From Amoebidium appalachense (lineage: Eukaryota > Ichthyosporea): a stretch of DNA of 64,000 nucleotides. Of this stretch, positions 1-13,265 are shown one piece after another. The notes beneath the pieces were generated by a model that saw nothing but the letters and a program-made list of their open reading frames with translations, ran no database searches and was not told the origin of the DNA. Every line of letters begins with the position of its first letter. Within the stretch, counting starts at the first letter, position 1. The translations under genes were made by a program, and so were the position numbers. The stretch is from positions 2,976,001 to 3,040,000 of the forward strand of contig CAVNZM010000005.1 of NCBI GenBank assembly GCA_963693365.1, in the 5' to 3' direction.

Positions 1-278
1 AGAAAGAAGGAAGAACACCAACGTCCCAAGCTTCGGCCCCGCAACATGATATTTAACCAAGAAGGCACCGCCCAAACACATGGCCGTCCCTACAATGGCT
101 GCACATGTGGCACACGTTACGCCCAAAATGAAGTTGAAGTCGAGGTTTTTCTCCTCATTGAAACCCGTTGCGGCATTTCTGTGTGCCATTCTGATGTATG
201 CGCGCGCTATGTTGAACTTGGCTAATTGCGAAATTCCCAGTGCCTTAATTACTATCGTAACCTCGCGTGCATAGTTTT
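1..278 (-). CDS. Partial exon of an unrecognised, probably membrane protein (runs off the left edge)
   Basis: Reading the minus strand from 278 down to 1, one frame stays open for about 92 codons. It begins just after an in-frame TAG at 279-281 that could itself be the 3' splice site (GATTGATAG). The peptide is amphipathic at first (includes KALGISQLAKFNIARAYIRM), then has a hydrophobic stretch (ILGVTCATCAAIVGTAMCLG) and a second one close to the window edge (LGTLVFFLLS). These look like transmembrane segments. No family was recognised, and I see no start codon that must be used. A choline-transporter-like protein was considered but does not align convincingly. The call rests only on open length and composition, so a chance ORF is possible. 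Confidence 0.35.
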
Positions 279-1721
279 CTATCAATCTTCCTTAAAGCAC
301 TTGGTGTGTGCTACGGGGACTGCACATTTGAGTTCGTCTTTCACTAACCCTCTCGTATGCTGTGTCTTGTTTTCTGAATAAGGACACAAATGCGACGATT
401 ACAATGAAGCTCGATGCTCTGAGCCTCGGAGAAAACGTGCAAAATAAGAGCAATGCATGCATGCGCAGGTGTCAAACGGTAGCAAGGACCATGAAGGCAA
501 GTCTTTTCAAGTCTATTCAGTTCAAAGGCTCAACGCTGCCTTATCAGTGGTGCGAGGCCAGGAACTCAGCTATGGAAATTCCCAAGCCACAGGCAACTTT
601 AGTAGGCCCTAGTAATGAGATTTTCCCAAGGAGTACTTCCGAAGTTGTAGAGCGTTAAATGAACGGTTGAACGTTAACGAACGCCATTGTTGCTGGGCAT
701 TTGGCTTTTGTAAGTGTAGATGGTAGAGGTGTGACATATACGTATTTGTTCTAATCAGTAGCTTCTCAAGCTTACAGGACTTCGGCAAGGGCTCTTTAGC
801 GTGACCGTCCTTCTCAGTGTGCATTCGATCGAAACTGATAGCGGTACCGCATTTTCACACGTGCCTCTTGCACGACATGTATCATACGATGTCCCCGGAG
901 CATACAAAGATCTCTTTCTCTGGATTTGGAACTATGGAACTATAGCTCTTCATCTGACCTTCAACATGAAATATCTTGCATTTTACGTATACACATAAAT
1001 GTGACCGAAATGACTAATTAACAAGTGCTATTCTCAAGCTGGGGCCGGAGGCCGGGCTGTGCACATGCGGCCATCTGGCCAACAAGTGGTAATTCAAAAT
1101 TTAGGGATTTGTTTTAAGGGGATTCTCGGTCCCAATCAAATAGCTCAAAATGTTTAAAGGGATTCTCGGCCCCAGTCAGTTCATATGACTTCTGGTAATC
1201 CGATTCCCGCCGGCATCCAATCAATCGATCAGTCATCATGAGCTGGCTCCATCTGATTCGTGTAAGCCGGAGTATGGCAACAACTTTTACTTTGAACCTG
1301 CGCCGCCAGCGCACACAGAAGAACACAACAGATTATTGGAAACCAAACTGCTATTATGTTCTTCATTAAACACACACTTTATATATAGTATATTGGTTGT
1401 ATTTGGCTGTTCTTGTGCAAAAACCCATATCATATAACAATCGTAGATACCGTTTATTCATGCTCTAACTTTTTATGCCAAAACCGATTTCTGTTGCCCT
1501 CTTTCTCAATAACGGCTTGATCGGATCGACCGAAAAGGAAGGAGATCGGAATGCAGCCAGACCCAGTCCGGGCGTTGCGTATATTCGGCCCTATGCGGTG
1601 TGTTGAATGTGATCTGCTGAGATCCCGCCATGATAAGGCGCCACTGATCCGCCAATCATCAGCGCGACGTCAGATGGCAAGCCGGTGCTCTTTATATTGC
1701 ATGATCGTGGTCAAATCATTT

Positions 1722-1918
1722 TGGGGTTTACGCTGTTTACTCGAGGCAAAGAGAACCAGTCTCAGGTATGGGGGGGGGGGGTTTTGCTCGGAATATCCCC
1801 TCAGCGGTATATCATGATCACGTACATAGATGTCGGGTGGTGACTATATATCAGGGTTTACTTTCTCTACGAGACACCATAAAGACTACAAGGAGAAATC
1901 AATTAGTTGGGGTTCCCC

Positions 1919-1959
<41 letters not shown>
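1722..1959. repeat. Interspersed repeat with T40 end, copy 1
   Basis: The sequence starting TGGGGTTTACGCTGTTTACT and ending in a run of 40 T (1920-1959) recurs at 3977-4198. The two bodies share long blocks such as GGAATATCCCCTCAGCGGTA, with scattered substitutions and small indels. Flanking sequence before and after differs, so this is a dispersed element and not a local duplication. The T run follows the body, so a poly-A retroposon tail would need the opposite orientation. The T run may instead be a slipped pol III-type terminator, but this is inference. Confidence 0.75.
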
Positions 1960-1963
<4 letters not shown>

Positions 1964-1995
1964 GGGCTCCCCTCGGGACACTCGGTATCAGCTGG

Positions 1996-2050
<55 letters not shown>

Positions 2051-3976
2051 TGTGTGTGTGTGCGCGTGCGCTATAATTTTGTAGTGATGTGTTTCTCAAG
2101 CGAATCAATACATCTAATAAACAGGTCGTAGTTACGCGTGTTTAGTATAAAATCAAGGATGTTGTAATTAAATCATTTTCAACCATGTATTCATCCTTGA
2201 GATAAGCATAGATCTCAGTTGAGAGGCCGGGCATCACTTGAAGCTCCCGAGTCACCTGGCTTACGGTATCTCCTACATTGCAGATAATCACATATTTAAG
2301 AAGGGGACCAATTCGCTCACTACATCATACTGGCTGATTTTGTACATTTCAAGTAGGTAGTTCTGATTTCAGAGCATATCCGCGTAGGGGCCGCTTTACG
2401 CCACTGTACGATACCGAAGAGTCACCATGAACCAATTCTAGTACAGCCGAAAATCTGGCTTTCGGCATTCTTTTTCTTCCAAGCAATTGGCTGGGGCTTG
2501 TTTATTTTGCATGCCATTGGCCTAAATACAATAACAAGTTCTTAACAACCCCGCAACATTCCAGCATAGATCTTAGGAATCTGGAATGACGTATGTATGT
2601 ATGTATGTAACACAGCCACCCGGCTTGCGGACACACATGTGAACGGCCCGCAGGCCCACTGGCAGCTTGGGGGATCTATACATATATGGAAGGCAGGGGC
2701 CAGGTCGGCATTTAGATTGATGCGCTCACACCCAATAATAATTTGGGATTTAGGGTTTACGAGGTAAACACAACGAATCACCCTTTTTCTCGATTGTGAC
2801 ACGCTGTAGACCTCCTATGCCAAAGTAAACGCGGTTATAATTGAATGATAATGTTGAAGTTGTTCACAATCGAAGTGCCTCTGTGCTGTCAAAGCTATTT
2901 ATGAGCTGAATATTCATAAAGCTGATTCAACGTCTGTCTTTCCAGCTTACACTTCTCGACATAGCTTTAAGCAGCTTGCATGATCTTTCACTAATAGAAA
3001 GCGTGATTGCACAGCACGTGTCTTTCTGGCTGGTAATGTAGAGTGATTGATTGCTTACAGATTGTGTAATACGCTATTTTAAATAAATGTTATCTGTAAA
3101 AAAAAAAAAAATTCAACGACCTTTTTATGTTGGACTCTAACTATGTAATCGTTTTTAATTCTGTATTTGTTTTTTAAGGGAAGTGCTCTGCTGCTGCGGC
3201 ATCAAATCAAAAGCAGGCCTTTTTCAGGATTTTATGCCGGGTAGACCAGTCGGCCAGCTCAGGAATGTGGTCCCGAAATCGAATTCTAGCCAATCACCTA
3301 TATCCATATATAGGCCCCCCGATCAAGCTGACTGTGACTGGCCCAGGCTGCACCTGAGAGGTCGAGACAAGCATACCTTACTAGGGCACTACAAACATAA
3401 CCTAGAACCCTAGGAAGAACCATAGAAACACTGGCGCCTGAAAAAAATGTAATAAATAGTGCTGCAATTCGTGAGGAACCGGGGAGCTTGTTATGCACGT
3501 ACCAGTGTCCCCATGGGGAACTTCGATGACACTGCTCAGGATCATCTGGGCCTATGTCACGGGAAATGGCCGTGGGGTTTCTTTTAGCTTTTCGGGCCGG
3601 GTCGGGTCAGAGGCGATTCTAGCTATATGATTGGTGTGCTGCGCATCAATTGCGCACCATCATTTGGCCAGAAGCAAGGTACAGATACGCCATAATACAA
3701 GAAAAAAGAAAAAGAAAAGAGAAAAAAAAAGATATTTAGAATGGAATAACAATAATAAAGCGTTTGGAATAAGACTGCATTTCATATCATGATTTATATG
3801 TTGAATAAATGGCTTGACCCGGATGTGCTGGAATGGGGACAATTAATCGGCCTAAAAGAAACCCCTTTTAAGGTACCTTACTGAGCTGCATACGCGACCT
3901 TCCAAAAAATATGTGCTTTCGGTTGCACTCTCTTAAGGAAAACTCCCGATCGCGAGGTTTTCAGTACCATATACAA

Positions 3977-4155
3977 TGGGGTTTACGCTGTTTACTCGAG
4001 GCAAAGAGAGACCAGTCTCAGGTATGGGGGGTTTTTGCTCGGAATATCCCCTCAGCGGTATATCATGATCACGTGCATAGATGTCGGGTGATGATTATAT
4101 ATCAGGATTTACTTTCTCTACGAGACACAAAAAATTTAATAAGTTGGGGTTCTCC

Positions 4156-4198
<43 letters not shown>
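3977..4198. repeat. Interspersed repeat with T42 end, copy 2
   Basis: Second copy of the element at 1722-1959, in the same orientation and ending in about 42 T at 4157-4198. Relative to copy 1 it has a shorter G run after CAGGTATG and lacks about 15 bases just before the final GTTGGGGTT block. Both copies lie in the intergenic region upstream of adenylate kinase. Confidence 0.75.
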
Positions 4199-4203
<5 letters not shown>

Positions 4204-4678
4204 TGCCGGTCAGCCCGGCGACCGACCCGATTCGGGACTTGCGTGACCGGTGACCGACCGGGCCGACCTACAATAGGGTCTAAAATAGCTGGGCCATGAC
4301 CGACCGTGCCCGACCCGGAAAGATTGGAACCCGACCGACCCGGTTCGTCAAACTTTTTGACACATGATCACACATCCCTGGACTCCGAAGAAACTTTTCG
4401 AAAGCCATCAGGAATCAGGATTCAGCTGAACGCAGATCCGCCAGTGTTTACAAAGCGGGAAAAGCCATGCACGAATCAGAAATCTCATATGAAAACTGCT
4501 GAATGTTGATTGGATGATCTTCTTTGATCTTGACCTATGATTGGGCATGCCTAAGCATCGATTTATGATTGGGTCTTCGCACCCCTTACTTGACTATACA
4601 TACTGAGGGAACACTTCGTCGGATGCATGGCCACATCGCAACTTTTAGCCTGGTAACTTATTTTCCTCTCCTGTAAAG

Positions 4679-5073
4679 ATGGCCCCTACCAGTTCGGATC
4701 GTAGGTATATTATCTGTGGCGCGCCAGCGTCCGGCAAAGGAACACAGTGCGAGAAAATTGTTGAAGCCACAAACGTGGTGCACATTTCCACTGGTGACCT
4801 CCTGCGTGCGGAAGTAAAGGCTGCAACCGAGCTCGGTGCTCAGGCAAAGTCTTTCATGGACAAGGTATGTGACGTTTGATGATGGACTTGTGTGATTAGT
4901 ACTGCTAATACTAGCATATGCGTATTCGATTTCAACTTGGCGAATTTGTGTACGCCTGTTGTGCGTGTGTGCATATGTGTTTGTGTGTTTGTGTGTACAG
5001 TATGTGTGTGTGTGGTGTGTGGGGTGTGTGTGTGGTGGTGTGTGTGTTTGCTCGGGTACGCACACATGTGCAT

Positions 5074-5112
<39 letters not shown>

Positions 5113-5126
5113 GCGTGTGCGTGTGC

Positions 5127-5186
<60 letters not shown>

Positions 5187-5504
5187 CCCTGTATGTGCAC
5201 GTGCTCGTTTGTGTGCATGTCGCATCTCTCTCAAACCACACACGAAAACATTCCCCTTAACCTTAAGGCTTATAGTGTGTGCCCTACCACGGATCCATTC
5301 AAAATAATTCCCCCCTCTCCCCGGGCCCCTCCCCGGCCATGCGGGATCACCCATATACCGTACCTACTAAAACTACACATTTGCCACTGCACATACAAAA
5401 AGCACCCCACTTCTTTTCCAAAGCGTGATGTGCGGCCAGCGAGCTTGGCGTACACACACCACGTAGTCGATTCGTTCTTAACTGATTCCCCCCCCTCCCC
5501 CCCG

Positions 5505-5536
<32 letters not shown>

Positions 5537-6012
5537 CCCCCGACAATCCCGTGGCCAACCCCCTCCCCCCCCCCCCCCCCCCCCCCCCCCCGCCCCCCCC
5601 TCCCCCCCTCCCCGCCCAACGCTGTTGCCGCCCTGGGAGCACACGTACGTACACATGCACGCCGGCACAAATCGACTCACACCCACGCTTCCCCCACAGG
5701 GTGCCCTTGTTCCCGACGAAGTGATCATTGGTATGGTAAAGAACCGTCTGGCCGAGGACGACTGCAGACAGCGGGGTTGGCTATTGGACGGATTCCCCCG
5801 TACTGCTGCCCAGGCGCAGGCAATGCAAGAGGCAGGAATTATACCAAATAAGGTTATTTTGTTGAATGTGCCAGATGAGTGCCTGGTGGAGAGGGTGTGT
5901 GGAAGGCGCATGGATCCCGTCACTGGCGTCATCTACCATATGAAGTTCAAGCCCGCACCAACCGAGGTATGACTGTGATTTTCATGTTAACTTTGTGTCA
6001 CATCTTCTTTCT

Positions 6013-6045
<33 letters not shown>

Positions 6046-6724
6046 CCGCCTCCCACACACACACACACCCTCTCCCCCAAGGCAATTCGAGGGAGACTCA
6101 CATGTCTGCATGCAACAGCGTCCTGTTGTGTGTGCTTTGTTGCATGCACACACGTGCATTTGTAGCACCCTTGCATTCTTCTGGACAAACTTGTCGTAGG
6201 TATGTTATGAACAGGCACCCCCTTCCTCAACCACAATCCTAATTTCATTACTCTTCTCTTCTTCTGCCTTTTTCAGCCCCCCCCCCCCCCCCCCCCTCCC
6301 CCCCCCCTCTTCCTCTCCCCCCTCCCCTTCTCCCTCCTGGCCCTCCCAAGGCTCCCCCTCCTCTCCCCCTCCCCCTCCCAAAAAAGCAGGGCCCCCCCCC
6401 CCCCCTCCCTCCCCCCCCTCCCCCCCCCCCCCCCCCCCCGCCCCGCAGCCGCCGCACCATTTTGGCCCCCCAAACCCATGGATCATAACCGTTACAACCA
6501 ACACATCCCAACACCAAACACTCACCTCTTGCTCCCACCTACAGGAAATCGCCAGCCGGCTAACCCAACGTTCTGACGACACGGAGGAGGCAATCCGCCC
6601 GCGCATCGCCACATACCACAGAAATTTGGCCGCAATCCTCGATTATTACACCGATCGGCTGGTGCAGATCGACGGAAACAGAAAGCCATCGGATGTCACC
6701 AAGGACGTTATTGCTGCTCTTTAA
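4679..6724 (+). CDS. Adenylate kinase (AMP + ATP to 2 ADP), 3 exons
   Basis: Exons 4679-4864, 5700-5966 and 6545-6724 (stop TAA 6722-6724), both introns phase 0, giving 209 aa. The P-loop is GAPASGKGT at residues 14-22. It is followed by [12 protein letters not shown] (AMP-binding region), GALVPDE, the [10 protein letters not shown] strand and [13 protein letters not shown] (130-142) entering the [15 protein letters not shown] closes the LID and carries the catalytic arginine and DD motif. The LID lacks zinc cysteines, and there is no N-terminal extension that looks like a transit or signal peptide, so a cytosolic enzyme is likely. The sequence resembles the plant plastid/protist type of adenylate kinase more than animal AK1 or AK2. 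Intron 1 holds (TG)n and two very long C runs; intron 2 also holds C runs. The start is the only ATG near the P-loop and agrees with family length. Confidence 0.95.
5495..5592. repeat. Two long C runs in adenylate kinase intron 1
   Basis: Almost uninterrupted cytosine broken only by a short spacer near 5535-5562. It lies about 100 bases upstream of the acceptor of exon 2. Such tracts can form i-motifs on this strand and G-quadruplexes on the other, and are error-prone in sequencing. Confidence 0.9.
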
Positions 6725-7271
6725 GACAGCCACCCAAAGAATTGGATTTTCTTTTGAGTTTCCCTACTCTAGTTAAATATTAGTTTTCTTGTGCTTGCTG
6801 AATTGCACTGTTTGCCAATATTTCAAGGCTGGTTGGATGGAACGAATCTGGTACGGGTAGATGGTGTGAAATATGGACGAAAGCTCCGTGGTGGGAATTT
6901 TCGTAATTTGAAAGGCTTTGTGATAAAAAATATTGAAATACTGGTGACCCACACGGTCTCATGCACTGGGGGCATGGGGGCATGCAGGAGTATTCATTTC
7001 TGCAAGAGTATGCACAATGTAGAATCGGTTGAATTGGTAAATACAGTTGCCGAAACCAAGCTGCCTGTAAGAATACATGGTGTATCCCCCCTCCCCCCCT
7101 CCCCCCCCCTCCCCTCCCCCCCCCCCCCCCCCCCCCCCCTTCTTCCCCCAGCTCCCCTCGTCTCTCTGAAACCCTCTCAGTTAACGCTTGTTTTTGGAGT
7201 GTTTTTGTGTGTATGTTCGTGTGAGCGCTTCTGCGTGTGTATCTGAGTGTGTGTGTGCCTGTGCCTATGTG

Positions 7272-7310
<39 letters not shown>

Positions 7311-7407
7311 ACGCGCCTCTGCCGTGTATGTGTGCCTGTGCATGCGTCACTTTGTGTGCTCGTGTATGTGAATGTGAGCGTGTGTACGTGTGTGTGTGTG
7401 TGTGTGT

Positions 7408-7465
<58 letters not shown>

Positions 7466-8302
7466 ATAATTCTGCATTGTTTTCTCGTGTGTGTCTGTGC
7501 GCATGCCAGGACATGTGCCTTTTGTGTTTGTGTGCGTGCACACGCCCGAGACCCCTTTGTGTGGGATGTTGCCCCCCTTTCTTTCGAACCATTGAGGAAT
7601 CCAGATCATGGCAGATAGAGCATGCATATGTCCGCATTTCTCGAGACTCAATGGGATGTGTGGAATTTGCCTCGCTTGGTTTTATTGGCTTCGCCGCTTT
7701 TGTCAGCCGTCAGCCATTTTATGGAGACGTGGGCACCTATGAAAAACTGGTATACTACACCATGAGACGTCACCCCGAGAAAGGCCGACATAGGCCTTAT
7801 TTTGCAACTACCGATCTAAACTAGCCTCCTAGGGCAAGTATAAACACCCATCCTCAACTGCTAGTCATTATCAAACAGCACATCCCCCCAAATCAGTTTG
7901 ACACATAAGGAAAACGACGTTCACGTCATCGACTAAAACCTAGATATGATTCTCTTTTCGTGTGTTATAACACGTCTTCTTAGTGCATAACAATCCCAAA
8001 CAATCTCCCATGTGCAAGTTCATGCACACAAGCATGCCCTTAATGAGTCACTCTCCCAGCCTCCCCATAGAGTATCCCCCTTAACCGTTCTGCCTCCCGT
8101 GCCATTTCATCTGCCGACCGCGGTTTTCTCCCTCCCTTGTCATGCTTGTCAATCTGTGAGATAAGCAGACTAAGAGGATATACGCACAGTACAACTTCTA
8201 AGCATTGAAGTAAGCACATCTAGATTTGATGTTTGCTCTGCTCTAGCAGGCAGGCCAGATGGGCGGGCAAGGGGGGGAGGCGGGGAGGCGGGGGAGAGGG
8301 GC

Positions 8303-8306
<4 letters not shown>

Positions 8307-8367
<61 letters not shown>
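8307..8367. repeat. G run of about 60
   Basis: Uninterrupted guanine run in the intergenic region, followed after a short break by further G runs and then (TG)n G(n) at about 8420-8470. Confidence 0.9.
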
Positions 8368-8368
<1 letters not shown>

Positions 8369-8714
8369 AGCGCGGAGGGAGGGGGGGGGGGGGGGGGGTT
8401 TCTGCACCAAGTGTGTCTGTGTATGTGTGTGTGTGGGGGGGGGGGGGGGAGGGGGGAGGGGGGGGGGGGTCTAGACATGCACGTGTTTTTATTAAGTGCC
8501 GGAGTCAACCAATAATCGTGACTGTGTGCCCATTTCACTTGGGTATCCCATCATTTGTATCTGGTTAATTTTTGGTTCTTTTTCTTTTCGGCGCAGGTGG
8601 AGGGGGAGAAGGGGGGGGGGGGGGGGGGGGGGGGGGGGTATAGTGTACTGAAGAAATGAAGGGTAGATAGGGCTTACTGTGGTGTGGTAAAGGGGTAGTA
8701 CAACAACTGGAGAG

Positions 8715-8903
<189 letters not shown>

Positions 8904-9374
8904 AGTCCCTCGGGGGAGGCAGGGGGGAGGAGGTGGTGTTGGTGGTGGTGGTGGAGGGGAAGGGAGGGGGGGGGGGGGGGGGGGGGGGGGAAGAGGGGGG
9001 GGGGGGGGGAGAGAGGGAGAGGGAGAGAGAGAGAGAGAGATAGTGTGTGTGTGTATACATATGAATGTGTGTGTGTGTGGGGGGGGGGGGGGGGGGGAGG
9101 GGAGGGGAAGGGGGGGGGGGGGGAGAAGGGGGGATGGAAGAGGGATAGAAAAGGGGGAGGGAAGGGGGCGGGGGGGGGGAGGGATGGGTAAGTGAGGAGA
9201 CAGAGATGGCGGGGATGAGAGAGAGAGGGAGAGAAAGAGAGAGAGTGAGTGAGAGAATGAGTGAGAGATGGTGGGAAACAGGGAAATGGAGAGAGAAAGC
9301 ATCATCAAAGGGAGGGGAGGGAGGGGGAGGAAAGGGACAAGGTGTTGTTGCCTATGAGAGATGTGGGAGAAAGA

Positions 9375-9409
<35 letters not shown>

Positions 9410-9505
9410 CGGCCACAGAGCTCTTTATTTGCTTCCCAGAAAAGGTGGGATGGTGGACGCTGTGTGTGTGTTTGTGTGTGTGTGTTTGTGTTTGTGTCTG
9501 TGTCT

Positions 9506-9568
<63 letters not shown>

Positions 9569-9624
9569 GGCGCGCGCATTTGTGCGGACGCACACATGTG
9601 CATCACGTGGGAAAGGGGCGGCGG

Positions 9625-9625
<1 letters not shown>

Positions 9626-9691
<66 letters not shown>
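9626..9691. repeat. G run of about 66
   Basis: One of the longest uninterrupted homopolymers in the window. A mixed (TG)n tract lies just upstream (9463-9558). Confidence 0.9.
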
Positions 9692-9692
<1 letters not shown>

Positions 9693-9830
9693 TGGAGGGA
9701 CGTGTGTGCCTGTGCCTGTGTAGGTGTGTGTGTGTATTGTTGGGAGAGGGGTTGGGCACCAACGGGAAGAACGGACTGTGGGGGATGGGTTAGATGGGTA
9801 GAGATACATTAGTTGAAGGGAAAGGGGGCC

Positions 9831-9870
<40 letters not shown>

Positions 9871-9974
9871 GAGGGGGTGGGGGGAGGGGGGGGAGGGTGT
9901 CATACTTCACGATAGATGTCATCGTTGACCGGGAAGTCGTTACCTTTCCGTGGTATCACGTGCACATGTACATG

Positions 9975-10029
<55 letters not shown>

Positions 10030-10927
10030 CCTGCGTGTGGGCGCTTGCGTGTGTGTGAGCACGCGCCAAAATAAGGGAGCGATAGGTGGTGGTGGTCGTG
10101 AATGTTTTAGGGGAAGGCCGGATATTGTCAGTGAGGTAAAGATGAATTTGTACATCACCCAACAGCAAAAAACCCCAGGGAATTGGATTGAAAGCACAAA
10201 GGGTGTTAATGCGTGCTCACGATGTAACCGGAGGAAATAGTGTTCGACACCAAACACATTCCACTGACAGCGTATGTCCCCCTCTCTCACTCTCCTCCTC
10301 CCGCCCCTCCCCCCCCCCTCCCCCCTCCCCCCTCCCCCGGGCCCCTCCCCTCCCCCCTTTCCCCATCCTCTCCCGACTCCCCACGAAAAAAACCCCTCAC
10401 CCGGTCCGGGATATGGGGGGAAGTGGGAGGGGGGGGGAGGAGGGAGGGGGGGGGGGGGGTGAGAATGCAGGATGCCCTAGCAGAGCACGTTAGAAAACAA
10501 GTACGGGGGATGGGGGTTGGGGAAATGGTTATGTGTTTTATGTGGGTGCCACAGCAAGGCATATGTCTTATGGCAACAAGGTTATCGATTATGGGTTATG
10601 GACAAGGGACAAAAGGGTGTGTTGCATATGGAAAGGAGAGCAGGTTTGGGGGTTGATGAGTTTCATTTTCGTTGCGGGTGGGTGGGATGTGTGTGTCCCT
10701 GTGTGTGTGTGTGTTGGGGGGGGGGGGGGGGGGGGGGGGAGGGGGAGGGAAGGGGGAGGGGGGGCACACCTTCACGGTTTGGCCGGCCTCCGGGCCATCC
10801 TGAAACCATCAAAATTGGATTAAAGCATGAAACAACCGAAAACAAAAATGTGTGGCACAACAACCGGGACTCGAGAAAGACAATTATGTGGAAGGGCCAG
10901 TAGGTTTCTAACCCAAACTCCCCCCCT

Positions 10928-10973
<46 letters not shown>

Positions 10974-11908
10974 AAAAAAAAAAAGAAAAAAGAAAAAACA
11001 CATCCAAGTGGCTGTCCTTCCCTTCAGCTCCAACCCCCCCCCCCCCCCCCCCTTCGGGCGCTTCACCCATCTCCCCCCTCCCCTTCCCCCCCCTCCCCCC
11101 CCCCCCCCCCCTCTCCCCTTCCCCTCCAACTATCTCCACAGCCTACTGATCCCAAAGTAAAAGCCAAAACAGCGAGAAAGAGACAGAATCGTTGTTTGTA
11201 TGCTCGCAGACTGGTGTGGCCACACTCCCCCCCTCCCGACCCCACCCTATGAATCAAAGAAACAACAACAACTACAACCACATATATGAAAGCAAACAAA
11301 CAAACAAACAAACCAAGAACGCTCATACATACCTGCACAACTATGGTAAGGGAGGTTGCCCCAAACTGCATCTCCACCAGCCTACCCACACTTTGGGCAC
11401 ACCCAAACAGGTCGGCTATCTCAAGTGCTGTCAAGTCACCGTAGCGAAGAACAGGCCGAAGGGGACACACCAGAACGTGTAGGGGAGGGTTACGGAAATA
11501 CACGGAAAAGCCGAAGTTTGAAGGACAGAAAGCTCGGAACAAAAGCAAACGTGACAAATCCAGGAAGGAAAGTAAGATATGATATAAATGGCGGAGGGTG
11601 GATAACAGTTGCCCTGATATCTATGCTCAGGGAAGTAGTACTATTAGGTCACAATCGAAGGGATAGCTCAGGGAAATGTTAATGGGATCACAAAAGATGG
11701 GGGGAAACTGGGAGAGCTGTGGCAAAATGAAAGGGGCTTTGTTCACAAAACAGAATTGATGCACACTTATCGAGCTTATCCTCCCTCGCCCGGTTTCCTT
11801 TCCACAAGTCCCACTCCTTCCTGTACTGAGCCACGATGGCCCCCGAAATCCCCCCCCCCCCCCCCCCCCCCCCCTCCCCTTCGCTTCTCCCCCCCCCCCC
11901 CCAAAAAA

Positions 11909-11966
<58 letters not shown>

Positions 11967-13265
11967 CACTTCTATCAACTCAACCGCCCCGCAGCATGCC
12001 CTTCAACCCTTCACCCTTTCTTGTTTTCAACAACCCCCCCCCCCCCCCCCCTCTCTCCCCCTCCCCTCCCCCCCCCCCCCCCCCCCTCCCCTCCCCTAGC
12101 TTATCCTCAACTCCTAACCCTTCACCATACTCCCATATCCAAAAACACTTCTCGTTTCCTGTAACCACATCGCCATTCACCAAACATGGTTAAGGATATG
12201 CCCAGGAACCACAGGCATCAAGTTGACACAGGCGTAGCTCAGTGCCGTCTTCGCAAAGACCTCGACTGCCCCAAGACTGTGCCGCCCAAATGGGAAAACA
12301 TCAGCGGGTAAAATGGGAATCCACTGCACAGCCATGGTTACATGGCAAAAATCAAAAAGACAAAAAGGGTGCGTAGGTAAACTAAGGCGCGTGTGGTGTC
12401 CTGACGTTCGTATGTATCAACTACCAACCTGTGTAGGCTACTTTGGTTGATGATTGACCGGACATGACTTTATGTGCTAGTGAGGACCTATGATCGAATT
12501 TGAACAGGTATATGGTGCATACACACGTGTATGTTGTGTCTGAGTGCCGAAGTGTGGGTGACGGTATCCGCAGACTTGAGGCGTTAGTGGTGGCCGGATG
12601 CAGTAATGCATGTGTGCGTGTGCACGTGTGCGTGCGTGTGCATGTGTGCGCGTGTGTGGGCGCCCAGCCAGCTGTGTAGCCGCTAGTGATCAACTTAGTT
12701 AGGCTCTCCGGGGCTCAACCAACCACTCAAGTCAGCCTGCCGGCCACTGTGATTGCGCAAACAAATACTCCGCAATATTTAGATTTCATTATATGTGGCA
12801 CCAAAAATAATGTGGCACGTTTCTATTGGCTGTCGTCCTGTCAACTGCATTCCATTGCATAATTAATTTTATGGCTGACCGCGGCCCGCCGGTTTCATGT
12901 GAACCACGGTTTTCTCAGTTGCCAGTAGGTATAGAATGCATATGTCTCTTAGAGTATTGTATACACCGACACTTATATACACAATAGTCACGTGGCACAA
13001 AGGTGTCATATTCTTCCATTTCAACTATGGCAGAGAACCGATAAACTGGATAAATCGTCTATTGGCTTCCAGCGGCAAAGGGGGTAAAAATATCAATATT
13101 GGTCCTTCACATCTCAGACATATACACCAATGCAAAACCACACAAAAAAACAATCATAAAAGTAAAAAGATATGAAAAATAGAGTTTTTTTTTTAAAAAC
13201 GGTTGAAGGTCTGACATTTCTTTTTTTGGTGCACAGAAATATTGTCTTGCATATGGCCCAAAAAC

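Larger units (their letters stand above)
279..4678. other. Intergenic, no convincing gene
   Basis: About 4.4 kb without a supported coding exon. It holds the two copies of the T-tailed repeat listed separately and a (TG)n tract near 1997-2066. A short direct repeat of GGGATTCTCGG lies near 1119 and 1158. GC-rich GACCGACC-type sequence at 4199-4350 has a related GGGCCGGGTCGGGTC at 3594-3608. The reading frames in this stretch are short and show no family motif. Confidence 0.5.

Noticed and set aside
362-824. Short frames of 98 and 71 codons near the left edge
   Set aside because: No family motif. A hydrophobic minus-strand stretch here could be another exon of the left-edge gene, but the splice sites are weak.
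4892-5307. Long frames of Cys-Val or Thr-His repeats across TG/CA tracts, here and throughout the window
   Set aside because: They are translations of dinucleotide repeats, open on both strands, with no domain.
12190-12310. tRNA-like start GGCGTAGCTCAGT
   Set aside because: No GGTTCGA T-loop or closing acceptor stem follows at the right distance.
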